Program-made: the position numbers and the translations under genes
Shown: positions 30,344 to 37,472 of the stretch, one piece after another
Numbering within the stretch: position 1 is the first letter of the stretch
How the letters are laid out: each line of letters opens with the position of its first letter
The notes under the pieces: model-generated
What the model was told of the DNA's origin: nothing
What the model saw: only the letters and a program-made list of their open reading frames with translations
Database searches by the model: none
Source of the DNA: Fibrobacter sp.
GTDB lineage: Bacteria; Fibrobacterota; Fibrobacteria; Fibrobacterales; Fibrobacteraceae
Direction: 5' to 3'
Length of the DNA: 37,472 nt
Assembly (NCBI RefSeq): GCF_017545445.1
Contig: NZ_JAFWOM010000039.1
Span: forward strand, 1 to 37,472

Positions 30344-30667
30344 CTAACCGTTTTTAGTTTCGTTGAGGCCAAGTTCAATCTTTCCGTACTTGGCTTCGTA
30401 CGCCTTGAGGGTCGCTCCGAGCATAATAGCGAGGCGTTTCGCCGTGAACGGGGTCATCACCACGCGTTCAGCGATATCAACGTCAACCTTGTCCTGATTC
30501 ATTTTCCAAGCACGATTTACGCCCAAAAGAACCATCACTTCTTCGCGGCCGGCAACGACATTGGTTGCATTCACGTAAAGGCTTTTCATGTTTGCGTCAT
30601 TCCACACAACTTCGGGCTGGTTGACGGTATTTTGTTCGTTCGCAGTTACTTTTTTTTCTTCGGACAT
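30344..30667 (-). CDS. DUF3467 family protein
   Basis: 107 residues from the ATG at 30667, with GGAG about 6 nt upstream; an upstream in-frame TTG is part of that ribosome site and is discarded. The sequence fits DUF3467: an N-terminal YVNATNVVAGREEVMVLLG strand pair, then DVDIAERVVMTPFTAKRLAIML and a final LKAYEAKYGKIELG. It has no signal peptide or membrane segment, so it is cytoplasmic. The family is small and widespread but has no assigned biochemical role. It is transcribed away from the export operon across a shared 344-nt region and towards the FISUMP and giant genes. That position is suggestive of a regulatory or accessory role but does not prove one. Length matches the family. Confidence 0.9.
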   Translation of the reverse strand: MSEEKKVTANEQNTVNQPEVVWNDANMKSLYVNATNVVAGREEVMVLLGVNRAWKMNQDKVDVDIAERVVMTPFTAKRLAIMLGATLKAYEAKYGKIELGLNETKNG

Positions 30668-30852
30668 AAGTATCTCCAAGGGGTTAACGTTATTAATTCA
30701 TTCACAGCCAACAAGTTACGTTTTTTTGCAACAAAATCAGCAAAAATAACTTGAATTGACAATACTCCACACAGATAAAAGAATATAATTATTATTTTAT
30801 CATTTAAGTATAAAATACCACTTTTTTGTAGCAAAATTTAATTTACACAACA

Positions 30853-30881
30853 TTTAACAAAGTTAAAAAACGCTTTTTAAC
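30853..30881. promoter_or_regulatory. Overlapping inverted repeats, possible operator
   Basis: TTTAAC-AAA-GTTAAA (30853-30867) overlaps GTTAAAAA-ACGC-TTTTTAAC (30862-30881), giving three related half-sites about 60 nt upstream of the -35 box of the export operon. This is the usual form of a binding site for a dimeric regulator; AT-richness makes chance occurrence possible. Confidence 0.35.
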
Positions 30882-30938
30882 AAAATCAGTTTTTTTCGCC
30901 TAACAAAATTATTTTTTTCTCACAACATTAGTAATATC

Positions 30939-30967
30939 TTGACAATATTGTAATGCAATTTTAATTT
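30939..30967 (+). promoter_or_regulatory. Sigma70-type promoter of the export operon
   Basis: A perfect -35 TTGACA (30939-30944), a 17-nt spacer and a weak -10 TAATTT (30962-30967), 45 nt before the ATG at 31012. Only the -35 and the spacing are good, so confidence is moderate. Confidence 0.45.
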
Positions 30968-31011
30968 TCGTCTGTTTTGGGATAAAAGGTTATCCCCTCT
31001 TGGAGGTTCTA

Positions 31012-32532
31012 ATGAGCAAAATTCGTTCATTTGTTAATTACCATATTATTTTGGCACTATCTTCGTGTTTCATTTGTGGTTGCTCGGTTTCCGATTCTGT
31101 TGACAGCGATTATTCAAAATGGAGTTTTTCGGGTTCCGTCGTCGATGCAAACGACAACCAAAGTTTAAGCGGAGCCGTAATAACATACCAGGATGCATCC
31201 GGAAAAAAAGCAGAAGCGACAACTGACCAAAACGGTTATTTTTACATTGAAGCCCTCCCCTACGGTACACGTTCGTTTACTTTCAATTACAAAAAAATTT
31301 CTAAGAAAGACACGCTTTATTATTCGCCAAAAACTATCAGCATCACTTCGACAAGCGAATCCTCGCACATGGAAGGCGTTGTCGCCAACAATTCCTCTAT
31401 CATTCGTCTGAGCCCCATCAACGCCTCGTTAACGGGCGAATTCTACATCCATGACGAAAATTCCGAAAAGAACGTCCCCGCCTCCGATGTCAAACTAAGC
31501 ATCGTCAAACAAAGTGAAGACTTTATCAATATTTTTCCAAAGAACTTTTCCGTCAAAACCGATTCGGACGGAAAATTTACATTTAACGGACTCCCCGCAG
31601 ACACAGGATTCATCCTTCAAGCCGAATCCTACAGCTACAGCGGCTTGCGCTATACATCAAACAACATAACACTTCCCAAGCTCAAGAGCGACGTAAAAAC
31701 AGACCTCGGCCGCATATACCTCGTCCGCGACACAACCATCGAAAAAAAGCAAATCATCAAATCGTCCAATGTCATGGACGGCAATTTCAACGGCTTTAGC
31801 AACGTTTCCACGCTCGCAACGCCTTACTACGTGTTCAGCGAAAAAATTTCTGATAAAAATTTGTCCGTAACAATAAAAGCAGACACAAGCGTATTCTACG
31901 TTACGCCGACCTTATCGAAAGATACCTTGTACTTAAATCACGATTTAGCCTTCCCCGCCGAGACAAAAATCACCGTAAGCATCAATGCATACAAAAAAAG
32001 CAACGGCGACAGGATTGCCCTTACGCTGAGCGGGGATTCCGCATTCACGACGGACCGCGGACTTTACGCAGTCACAAGCAACGCATGGCCAAGCAACAAG
32101 CAGTTCCGTGCAACGTTTGGAATCAAAGACACCATTTGGGTCAAATTCAGCGAGCAGCTCGACACCAACACGGATAGAATCCAGTGGAGCTACGCAAACG
32201 GAATGGCCCGCACCATTTACGCAAACGGCTACTACGCTAACGCAAAATCCTGGATCAAAAAAGATACGTTATTCGTCAAGATGCAAGAAAAGATTCTTGA
32301 TTCCCGCGTTCAGGGAGATTCCGTAGGCATGAACATAACCGTTTATGCAAAAAACGAAATGTACCTCAAGGGGTTCACGCTACGCACAGAACTCGAAGTT
32401 CCGCCGCAGTCCTCTTCAAGCGCAGTATCTTCATCCAGTGCAGCAACGTCTTCAAAAGCATCATCCTCGTCTAGCATCACATCGTCTTCGTCCAGCTCCG
32501 CAGCACAATCCAGTTCAAGTTCGTCTAAATAA
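31012..32532 (+). CDS. Lipoprotein with two carboxypeptidase-regulatory-like domains
   Basis: 506 residues from the ATG at 31012, with GGAGG and a 6-nt spacer; the upstream TTG belongs to this ribosome site. The signal peptide ends in lipobox I-C-G-C (lipid Cys24). About 37-100 (SFSGSVVDANDNQSLSGAVITYQ, then ATTDQNGYFYIEALPYGTRSFTF) and about 138-205 (SLTGEFYIHDE, then KTDSDGKFTFNGLPADTGF) look like CarboxypepD_reg/CNA-B-type beta sandwiches. About 250-470 is beta-rich, resembling Ig-like (Big_5-type) folds, and the last 40 residues are a Ser/Ala tail like the linkers of the FISUMP lipoproteins. It is the first gene of the export operon and overlaps the next by TAATG. A structural or surface-anchoring partner for the exporter or its cargo is plausible; no enzyme motif seen. 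Confidence 0.85.
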   Translation: MSKIRSFVNYHIILALSSCFICGCSVSDSVDSDYSKWSFSGSVVDANDNQSLSGAVITYQDASGKKAEATTDQNGYFYIEALPYGTRSFTFNYKKISKKDTLYYSPKTISITSTSESSHMEGVVANNSSIIRLSPINASLTGEFYIHDENSEKNVPASDVKLSIVKQSEDFINIFPKNFSVKTDSDGKFTFNGLPADTGFILQAESYSYSGLRYTSNNITLPKLKSDVKTDLGRIYLVRDTTIEKKQIIKSSNVMDGNFNGFSNVSTLATPYYVFSEKISDKNLSVTIKADTSVFYVTPTLSKDTLYLNHDLAFPAETKITVSINAYKKSNGDRIALTLSGDSAFTTDRGLYAVTSNAWPSNKQFRATFGIKDTIWVKFSEQLDTNTDRIQWSYANGMARTIYANGYYANAKSWIKKDTLFVKMQEKILDSRVQGDSVGMNITVYAKNEMYLKGFTLRTELEVPPQSSSSAVSSSSAATSSKASSSSSITSSSSSSAAQSSSSSSK

Positions 32533-33320
32533 TGATCCGTAGTATTATCACAACCCTCTCGCTGGCAGCAGCAGCCTATGCCGCATCTTTCGACGGAGTC
32601 ACAGAACCTATAGCCCAAGCAAAAATCGGATTTACCGTATCCGGGAAAATCGACAGCATCTGGGTCAAGGAAGGAGCATTTGTCCACAAAGGCGACACTT
32701 TAATGAACCTCGTCAAGACAGAAGAAGAGCTGCGCGAGAGCATCACAAAAATCGCTGCAGAAGATACTTCTAGCGTAGCATCCGCCAAAGCCAAGATGGA
32801 CACCTACGAAAAGGATTTACAGGTCACGAAAAAGTTGTTCGAAACATCCACGTCCATCAGCGCCGAGCAGGTCTGGGAAAAGGAAATGAATTACAACGTG
32901 ACCAGAGCCGAATGGGAAGCCGCCAAAGTGGCTAAAACCAAGGATTCCCTGGAACACCGCATGGCACAAGCGCAACTCGAAAAGCTCTACCTCATAGCAC
33001 CTTTCGACGGTGAAATCGTCGCCATCCCCAAAAACAGGAGCGAAAGCGTCGAAGCTTTGGAACCCGTCATGGAAATTGCAGACGTACGCACCTGCCGCAT
33101 GATAGCCTATATCATCGTAAGCAAGGCGAGCACGTTAAAAGTCGGGCAGCAAGTCAGCTTGCAGCTCAACAGCGGCAAGGCACGCAATAAAAAAGGGAGA
33201 ATCGAGTTCATCTCCCCTGTTGTTGACAAAGCTAGTCTTTTACGTACCGTCAAGGTCGTTTTTGACAATTCGGACAAAGGCGTAGAACCTGGTGTCACAG
33301 GAACGATTTCTGTCAAATGA
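32532..33320 (+). CDS. Periplasmic adaptor (membrane-fusion) protein, RND/HlyD type
   Basis: 262 residues. The ATG overlaps the previous stop (TAATG), so translation is probably coupled. The signal peptide is about residues 1-17 (cleavage after AAAAYA). The first half of the lipoyl domain, KIGFTVSGKIDSIWVKEGAFVHKGDTL, is at about 31-57, an alpha-helical hairpin at 64-150, the second lipoyl half IAPFDGEIVAIPKNRSESV at about 155-173, and a beta-barrel follows with VKVGQQVSLQLN and a closing EPGVTGTISVK. There is no transmembrane segment beyond the signal peptide. In known tripartite pumps such proteins join the inner-membrane transporter to TolC, and the next gene encodes the TolC-like channel. 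Whether it serves protein export or small-molecule efflux cannot be told from sequence. Confidence 0.88.
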   Translation: MIRSIITTLSLAAAAYAASFDGVTEPIAQAKIGFTVSGKIDSIWVKEGAFVHKGDTLMNLVKTEEELRESITKIAAEDTSSVASAKAKMDTYEKDLQVTKKLFETSTSISAEQVWEKEMNYNVTRAEWEAAKVAKTKDSLEHRMAQAQLEKLYLIAPFDGEIVAIPKNRSESVEALEPVMEIADVRTCRMIAYIIVSKASTLKVGQQVSLQLNSGKARNKKGRIEFISPVVDKASLLRTVKVVFDNSDKGVEPGVTGTISVK

Positions 33321-34828
33321 GCAGACAAAACAACACAATATTTCGTATAAAAAAAGGGCTTTTCATAACCAGCCTGTTTTTTGCAGTTGTTTCTTATGCG
33401 CAAGATTCGTTATTCATTGATTTCGACACGGCTTTGAACATCGTTATCGAGAACAACATCGACATTCAAGAAGCAAAGAGCAACTGGATGGTGCAAAGCG
33501 AAGCTGCGAACGGAGCCTACGGCGAATTCGAACCGCACTTGACAGCCAGAGCATTCAAGGAAAGGGGAAACTCCCCCAGCGCACTTTTTACCGAAACCAA
33601 GGAAGAATACAAAATCGGCATCCAAGGCAGAGCACCCACCGGTACAGAATACAATGTCGGATTCAACCAAGCCGGCTACACCCATAGCGACTACACTTCG
33701 GAACTTTACGTTGGCGGAGAACTTCGGCAGCACCTTCTAAAAGACGGCCCGCTATTCAATACAACATTTATCAACCAACGCCTTGCCAATTTCCAAAAAG
33801 ATCAAGCATTTCAAAAATATCGCGAAACGCTCAGCGAAATTCTTGAAAACTTTTGCGACACCTATTGGAACTATTACTTTGCTCAACAAACGTTACGTTT
33901 TGCAGAAAAATCATCATCAGTCGCAAGCGAAATTGTAGAAGATGCCCGCAAGCGCCTTAAGCTTGGCATGCTCTCGATGCTCGATTATCAAAAAGCGGTC
34001 GCTGAATATTCCGACCGCGAAGCGGCACGTCTCGACGCTTTAGACAAGCTCCGCAGTGCACGTTTGTCTTTACTTTTGATACTCTCTTCGCAAGAACTTA
34101 TTAGAGATTCACGCCCCATTTCTATCGTTCCCAACACGACTCTAGATTCCATTGCCATTCTCGATTCGCTAACGTACCTCGATTCCATCAGCATTCTGCA
34201 TCCGGCATACCTCATGCAGAATATCGAAGTTGAAATCCGCAACACCAATTTAAACAAGAGCAAGAACAAATTCTTGCCCACCATCGACATCATAGGCAAT
34301 TACGGCATTCGCGGTCGAGACAAGGATGCAGAAACCGCATTAAGAAAATTCAGAAGTAGTTCCAAAAGACAAAACGTTTTTGCCTACGGGGTCGAAATAG
34401 ACATACCGTTATTCGCCAATCTTGAAGAACGCCACCAGATTGCCGCCGACAAAGCTAGCGTCCGTTCGGCACGTTCAAGGCTAACCTTATTGCAGGGCAA
34501 ACTCTACGAAGAATACCGCATATTGCAACAACGCGCATGGGAACTGCGCAACCAATGGAAGTTGAGCGAATCCGCAGTCGCCTACCACGAAAGCGAACTC
34601 AAGGAAGAGTTCAAGAAAATGGAGCTTGGAAAAAGCAATTACCACATCATATTCGAAATGGAAGACGATCTCCGTCAAGCACAGCAAAGGCATCTGGAAT
34701 GCATGAAGCAGCTCCGCATCATTGACGTGCGACTCATACGCGCCACAGGAAAATTGTTGTTGCAAAACGGACTTGAATCGTGGAAAGACGGAAAGATTAC
34801 GCTCCGCAAGGACTTGCTCAGTGACTAA
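33317..34828 (+). CDS. TolC-like outer-membrane efflux protein
   Basis: 503 residues; the ATG overlaps the previous TGA (ATGA). The signal peptide is about 1-28 (cleavage after VSYA). Two OEP halves are visible: FDTALNIVIENNIDIQEAKSNW at the start of the mature protein, an LGMLSMLDYQKAVAEYSDREAARLDAL helix in the first half, and NLNKSKNKFLPTIDIIGNYGIRG plus GVEIDIPLF, the typical entry to the second half. Helices rich in Arg/Gln/Glu follow (about 375-480), with MELGKSNYHIIFEMEDDLRQAQ as the second coiled-coil hairpin. The length is normal for TolC-family proteins. It should form the trimeric channel of the export system encoded by this operon. Confidence 0.9.
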   Translation: MSRQNNTIFRIKKGLFITSLFFAVVSYAQDSLFIDFDTALNIVIENNIDIQEAKSNWMVQSEAANGAYGEFEPHLTARAFKERGNSPSALFTETKEEYKIGIQGRAPTGTEYNVGFNQAGYTHSDYTSELYVGGELRQHLLKDGPLFNTTFINQRLANFQKDQAFQKYRETLSEILENFCDTYWNYYFAQQTLRFAEKSSSVASEIVEDARKRLKLGMLSMLDYQKAVAEYSDREAARLDALDKLRSARLSLLLILSSQELIRDSRPISIVPNTTLDSIAILDSLTYLDSISILHPAYLMQNIEVEIRNTNLNKSKNKFLPTIDIIGNYGIRGRDKDAETALRKFRSSSKRQNVFAYGVEIDIPLFANLEERHQIAADKASVRSARSRLTLLQGKLYEEYRILQQRAWELRNQWKLSESAVAYHESELKEEFKKMELGKSNYHIIFEMEDDLRQAQQRHLECMKQLRIIDVRLIRATGKLLLQNGLESWKDGKITLRKDLLSD

Positions 34829-36260
34829 CGCAAACGTAAAACTGGACCCGAACGACATCATTAAAGCACTGCAAGGTGCGTTAAAAACGACCAACGCAAA
34901 GATTGGCCAATTGACGAATGTTTTCGATATCGTCCAAAAGGTTCTTGAAAAAGAGAAATTCAAGCAGGCCGCATTAACTCTCGCTAGTGAAATTGCAGAC
35001 CACCACAAGGCAGAACGAGTAAGTTTCGGTTGGCTCAAACACGATTACATTGTTCTAAAAGCAATCAGCCATACGGACCATTTCGAAAAGAAGATGCAGA
35101 TTGTACGCGATCTCGAAGGTGCCATGGAAGAAGCCTACGAACAAGATGCATCCATACTCTTCCCGCCTCCAGAAAATATTTCTTTGGCCACAAGAATGCA
35201 CGAATCTTATAGCCAAACGTACAACGTAGGCTACATGTTGTCTGTACCGGTACGTCACGGAGATGACATCATAGGCATCATCACCTGCGAACGCAAGGGA
35301 ATGCCCTTCAGCGACGAAGAAGCGACGGAAATTCATCTTGCATCAAACCTTTGCAGCGCAAGGCTCATGGAACTTTACCACAAAAGCAGCTGGTTCGGAG
35401 CAAGAATGGCCCGTAGCATGCGAAAGGGACTCGGTAAGCTCTTGGGGCACGAACATACTTGGGCAAAGTTCTTCTCGATTCTCGGCATCGCGCTCGTTCT
35501 TTTCGCAACGCTGTACCCGCTCGAATACAAAGTAAGCTCCCCTGCCATTTTAAAAACAGATAAAATAATATACTTAACAGCACCATTTGACGGATACATC
35601 GACAGCGTCTTTGTAAAGCCAGGCGATGTCGTCTATAAAGACCAGGAAATTCTTCGCCTTGACCAAGAAGAGCTCAAGCTCGAAGAAGCAGACCTGCTCG
35701 CCCAAGAACAGGACAACCGCCAGGAAATTCAGAAAGCACAGGCAAGCCGCGAACTTGCCGAAATGCGAATCCAGCAGGCAAAGTTAGAACAAACTCTAGC
35801 ACGTCTCAAAACTGTCCGCTACAAGCTCTCAAAGTCAACAATACGCGCCACCGTCGATAGTGCCATCATCGTCGAAGGCGACTTGCAAAAGAAAATCGGA
35901 GCACCCGTAAATCAAGGCGCAGAACTGTTCCAAATGGCCTCCATCGAGAACATCTACGTCGAATCTGCCGTGAGCGAACTCGAAATTGCCAACATCCCAG
36001 AAGATGGCGAAGGTCTTTTGGCCATCAAGAGCCGCCCCGATTCCGTCTATCGCTTTAAAACGGAACGCATAAGCCCGACAGCAACCGTCAAGGATCAAGA
36101 AAACACGTTCCCCGTACGCAGCGAGTTTATAGATGGTGTCCCCAGCTGGTTCCGCCCGGGTATGACGGGGATCAGCAAAATCTACGCCGGCAAAAAGACG
36201 CTCTGGTGGATTCTATCGCACCAGGCAATCGACTATCTGCGACTCAAACTCTGGTGGTAA
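34821..36260 (+). CDS. GAF domain plus HlyD-type membrane-fusion protein
   Basis: 479 residues. The GTG start at 34821 has AAGGA (34808-34812) 8 nt upstream and overlaps the TolC gene by 8 nt; an in-frame upstream ATG would overlap TolC by over 100 nt and is rejected. Residues about 45-185 form a cytoplasmic GAF domain (ALTLASEIADHHKAERVSFGW, VPVRHGDDIIGIITCER, FSDEEATEIHLAS). One transmembrane helix lies at about 215-233 (AKFFSILGIALVLFATLYPL). The periplasmic part has a lipoyl domain (APFDGYIDSVFVKPGDVV, about 254-271), a coiled-coil hairpin (280-335) and a barrel. The end, FRPGMTGISKIYAGKKTLWW then SHQAIDYLRLKLWW, matches the C-terminal style of adaptors that partner M50-type transporters. 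The cytoplasmic GAF domain could sense a ligand or dock the missing inner-membrane component. Confidence 0.87.
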   Translation: MTNANVKLDPNDIIKALQGALKTTNAKIGQLTNVFDIVQKVLEKEKFKQAALTLASEIADHHKAERVSFGWLKHDYIVLKAISHTDHFEKKMQIVRDLEGAMEEAYEQDASILFPPPENISLATRMHESYSQTYNVGYMLSVPVRHGDDIIGIITCERKGMPFSDEEATEIHLASNLCSARLMELYHKSSWFGARMARSMRKGLGKLLGHEHTWAKFFSILGIALVLFATLYPLEYKVSSPAILKTDKIIYLTAPFDGYIDSVFVKPGDVVYKDQEILRLDQEELKLEEADLLAQEQDNRQEIQKAQASRELAEMRIQQAKLEQTLARLKTVRYKLSKSTIRATVDSAIIVEGDLQKKIGAPVNQGAELFQMASIENIYVESAVSELEIANIPEDGEGLLAIKSRPDSVYRFKTERISPTATVKDQENTFPVRSEFIDGVPSWFRPGMTGISKIYAGKKTLWWILSHQAIDYLRLKLWW

Positions 36261-36277
36261 ACAGCAAAGCGTTCGCT

Positions 36278-36404
36278 GTCATGCCGGCCTCTGTGCCGGC
36301 ATCGGTTGTACTGCATAAACAACGGACCCCGCAACGGCGTGCGGGGTGACAAGGCAAATGAGCTTTCAACAGGACCATCGCGCTTAGCGACCACTCAGGA
36401 TGAC
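36278..36404. repeat. Cluster of three intergenic palindromic repeats
   Basis: ATGCCGGC/GCCGGCAT (36281-36302, preceded by GTC), ACCCCGCA/TGCGGGGT (36326-36347, followed by GAC), and a third unit ending in CAGGATGAC at 36404, which read in reverse begins GTCATCCTGAG. These share edges with the units embedded in lipoprotein genes. They follow the last gene of the export operon and could also act as transcript 3' ends, though no T tract follows. Confidence 0.75.
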
Positions 36405-36499
36405 GTACGCAGTTTGCGCATTATTCAGCGAATAAAATAGTAAAAATTTATACAAAACAGCTTATATAAAATATAATTTTACATAATTCAAACACATGC

Positions 36500-36525
36500 A
36501 AAAAAGGCATCCATCAGAACACCTT
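36500..36525 (-). terminator. Intrinsic terminator after the right-edge FISUMP gene
   Basis: On the minus strand AAGGTGTTC (36525-36517) and GGATGCCTT (36512-36504) pair over nine positions, several of them G-T, around TGAT, and the stem runs into a T tract (36505-36500). It lies about 35 nt past the stop codon at 36560. The rest of the 299-nt gap (36261-36559) holds only the palindromic repeats and AT-rich sequence. Confidence 0.65.
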
Positions 36526-36559
36526 CTAAAAAACGTTTAAAGTTTTACACGACTTAAAG

Positions 36560-37472
36560 CTAATTCGTTGTCTTATAATTTTTTACGCAACGAACGGAAT
36601 ACGCAGTAGTTTTTGGGTAAGATCTATCATAATAAAAAGCACTAATTTCTAAATCCATGCAATTCGCACGTGCTCCACCTTTTTCTTTAGGAAACCAATA
36701 AGACGCGTATTCAGCTATATATTTATACTCACACCCCACATCCGTACAATATCCGCTTCCCCCTAATAAAGCAGAAAAACCATATGAATTCGCCCCACTA
36801 GTCGCTCGTGACAACGCCGAATAATTGCCATTTTCACGTCCTCCAATCATTGAACGCCATTCAACTTCATTCATCACATGCCAGCCTTCCGGGCAGGCCC
36901 CCTGAATCTGAACATGGTCCCAATCAGAATCATAAACGATCCCCGTTGCTACAGAATCAGGGCAATCAGGCGTAGTTCCCGTCCATACACTGTCGCACGC
37001 TTTGGGGAGTCCCATAACCTCGCTCCAACTATACATGCCACCAAAGTAATTTTCGCAATACCACGAATCATCGTTGTAGCAATATTTTTCAACCTTATTG
37101 TCGTCAAATTCCGTTGTCCCAAGCTTTATTTGCGTACCGTAGTTCAAATTCTGGGCAAATACAACAAATTCAGATGGATTCTTATAAGACGTTTTTATAA
37201 GAACCGTTTTATATTCCTGATTATCGCGAGGATCCTTGAAAGTTCCATATTCTATTTGGTCATTAAAGACACTATCTTTCTTAAAGCTTTCCTTGAACGT
37301 CAAAACCTTTTGGGAGGAACTAGAGAAATAGTACAAAACGTAATATCCGTTTTCACAAACATACCATTCCTTTTCACGAGTCCCACGAATCGATCTTTGA
37401 ATCAGATGTCCCTCTTCTGTACAAGCTTCCACATATACAGAAGAACTTGACGTTTTCTTAACAGAACTCGAC
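36560..37472 (-). CDS. FISUMP-domain protein, C-terminal part (cut by right edge)
   Basis: The frame is open to the right edge; a GTG at 37432 is not a start, because codons further upstream encode SSSVKKTSSSSVYVEACTEE, a Ser-rich linker like those of the paralogues. After the linker comes a short Cys pair module (ACTEEGHLIQRS and EWYVCENGYYVLYYF), a type seen before FISUMP domains in Fibrobacter proteins. The FISUMP domain proper follows: GTFKDPRDNQEYKTV, FAQNLNYG, YCYNDDSWYC, GGMYSWSEVMGLP, CPEGWHVMNEVEW, YGFSALLGGSGYC and a final VRCVKNYKTTN. It is clearly more diverged than the four left-hand copies and has extra cysteines (GYCTDVGCEY). Signal peptide and N terminus lie outside the window. 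Probably a surface lipoprotein. Confidence 0.87.
   Translation of the reverse strand, partial: SSSVKKTSSSSVYVEACTEEGHLIQRSIRGTREKEWYVCENGYYVLYYFSSSSQKVLTFKESFKKDSVFNDQIEYGTFKDPRDNQEYKTVLIKTSYKNPSEFVVFAQNLNYGTQIKLGTTEFDDNKVEKYCYNDDSWYCENYFGGMYSWSEVMGLPKACDSVWTGTTPDCPDSVATGIVYDSDWDHVQIQGACPEGWHVMNEVEWRSMIGGRENGNYSALSRATSGANSYGFSALLGGSGYCTDVGCEYKYIAEYASYWFPKEKGGARANCMDLEISAFYYDRSYPKTTAYSVRCVKNYKTTN

Larger units (their letters stand above)
30668..31011. promoter_or_regulatory. Divergent intergenic region
   Basis: 344 nt, very AT-rich, between the DUF3467 start and the lipoprotein start on the other strand. It holds the promoter and inverted repeats listed separately, a second TTGACA at 30756-30761 with a TATAAT at 30784-30789 (22-nt spacing, too wide), and the motif TAACAAAAT twice (30878-30886, 30901-30909). 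No convincing minus-strand promoter was found. Confidence 0.6.

Noticed and set aside
30756..30789. Promoter TTGACA...TATAAT on the plus strand
   Set aside because: The spacing is 22 nt, too wide for a sigma70 promoter, and it lies over 200 nt upstream of the gene.
34722..34820. Upstream ATG start for the GAF-HlyD gene
   Set aside because: It would overlap the TolC gene by more than 100 nt and give a Cys/Arg-rich extension; the GTG at 34821 has a proper ribosome site.
1..37472. tRNA, rRNA, phage or conjugation genes
   Set aside because: None seen on either strand.

Overview
The window looks like chromosomal DNA of a Fibrobacter-type bacterium (phylum Fibrobacterota). The basis is five copies, two of them cut by the window edges, of lipoproteins ending in the 'Fibrobacter succinogenes major paralogous' (FISUMP) domain. 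They have the usual lipobox, a long Ser-rich linker and a C-terminal six-cysteine domain. The genus is inferred from this family; no rRNA or tRNA is present to confirm it.

Layout. (1) 1-4145: a minus-strand cluster of near-identical FISUMP lipoproteins: one cut by the left edge, one at 424-1596 and one at 2922-4145. An IS110-family element at about 1617-2800 splits the middle gene inside its signal peptide, and the displaced 5' end survives at 2830-2914. (2) 4267-28911: one minus-strand gene of 8,214 codons encoding a giant secreted or surface protein. It has a basic N-terminal tail with a LEPR motif, ten copies of a roughly 220-300 residue module, a long beta-rich and EF-hand core, three RTX calcium-repeat blocks interleaved with a Calx-beta-like region and two beta-sandwich-like inserts, a Gly-Gln spacer, and a terminal beta domain. 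It ends at a strong intrinsic terminator. (3) 29025-30667: another FISUMP lipoprotein and a DUF3467 protein, both minus strand. (4) 31012-36260: a tightly overlapping plus-strand operon of a lipoprotein with carboxypeptidase-regulatory-like folds, a periplasmic adaptor, a TolC-type outer-membrane channel, and a GAF plus membrane-fusion protein. No ATPase or inner-membrane pump is in the window. (5) 36261-37472: palindromic repeats, then a fifth FISUMP protein cut by the right edge.

How the parts may fit. The giant LEPR/RTX protein is the obvious candidate cargo of the divergently transcribed adaptor/TolC/GAF-adaptor locus about 2 kb away: a type-I-like exporter whose inner-membrane energiser must lie elsewhere. 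The FISUMP lipoproteins would sit on the envelope.

The most unusual signals are the giant protein itself and a family of short palindromic repeats with GTCAT/ATGAC edges. These occur between genes and also in frame inside the Ser-rich linkers and signal peptides of the lipoproteins, resembling in principle the Rickettsia palindromic elements that are kept in frame in coding genes. The IS110 element appears to have landed in or beside one of these palindromes.
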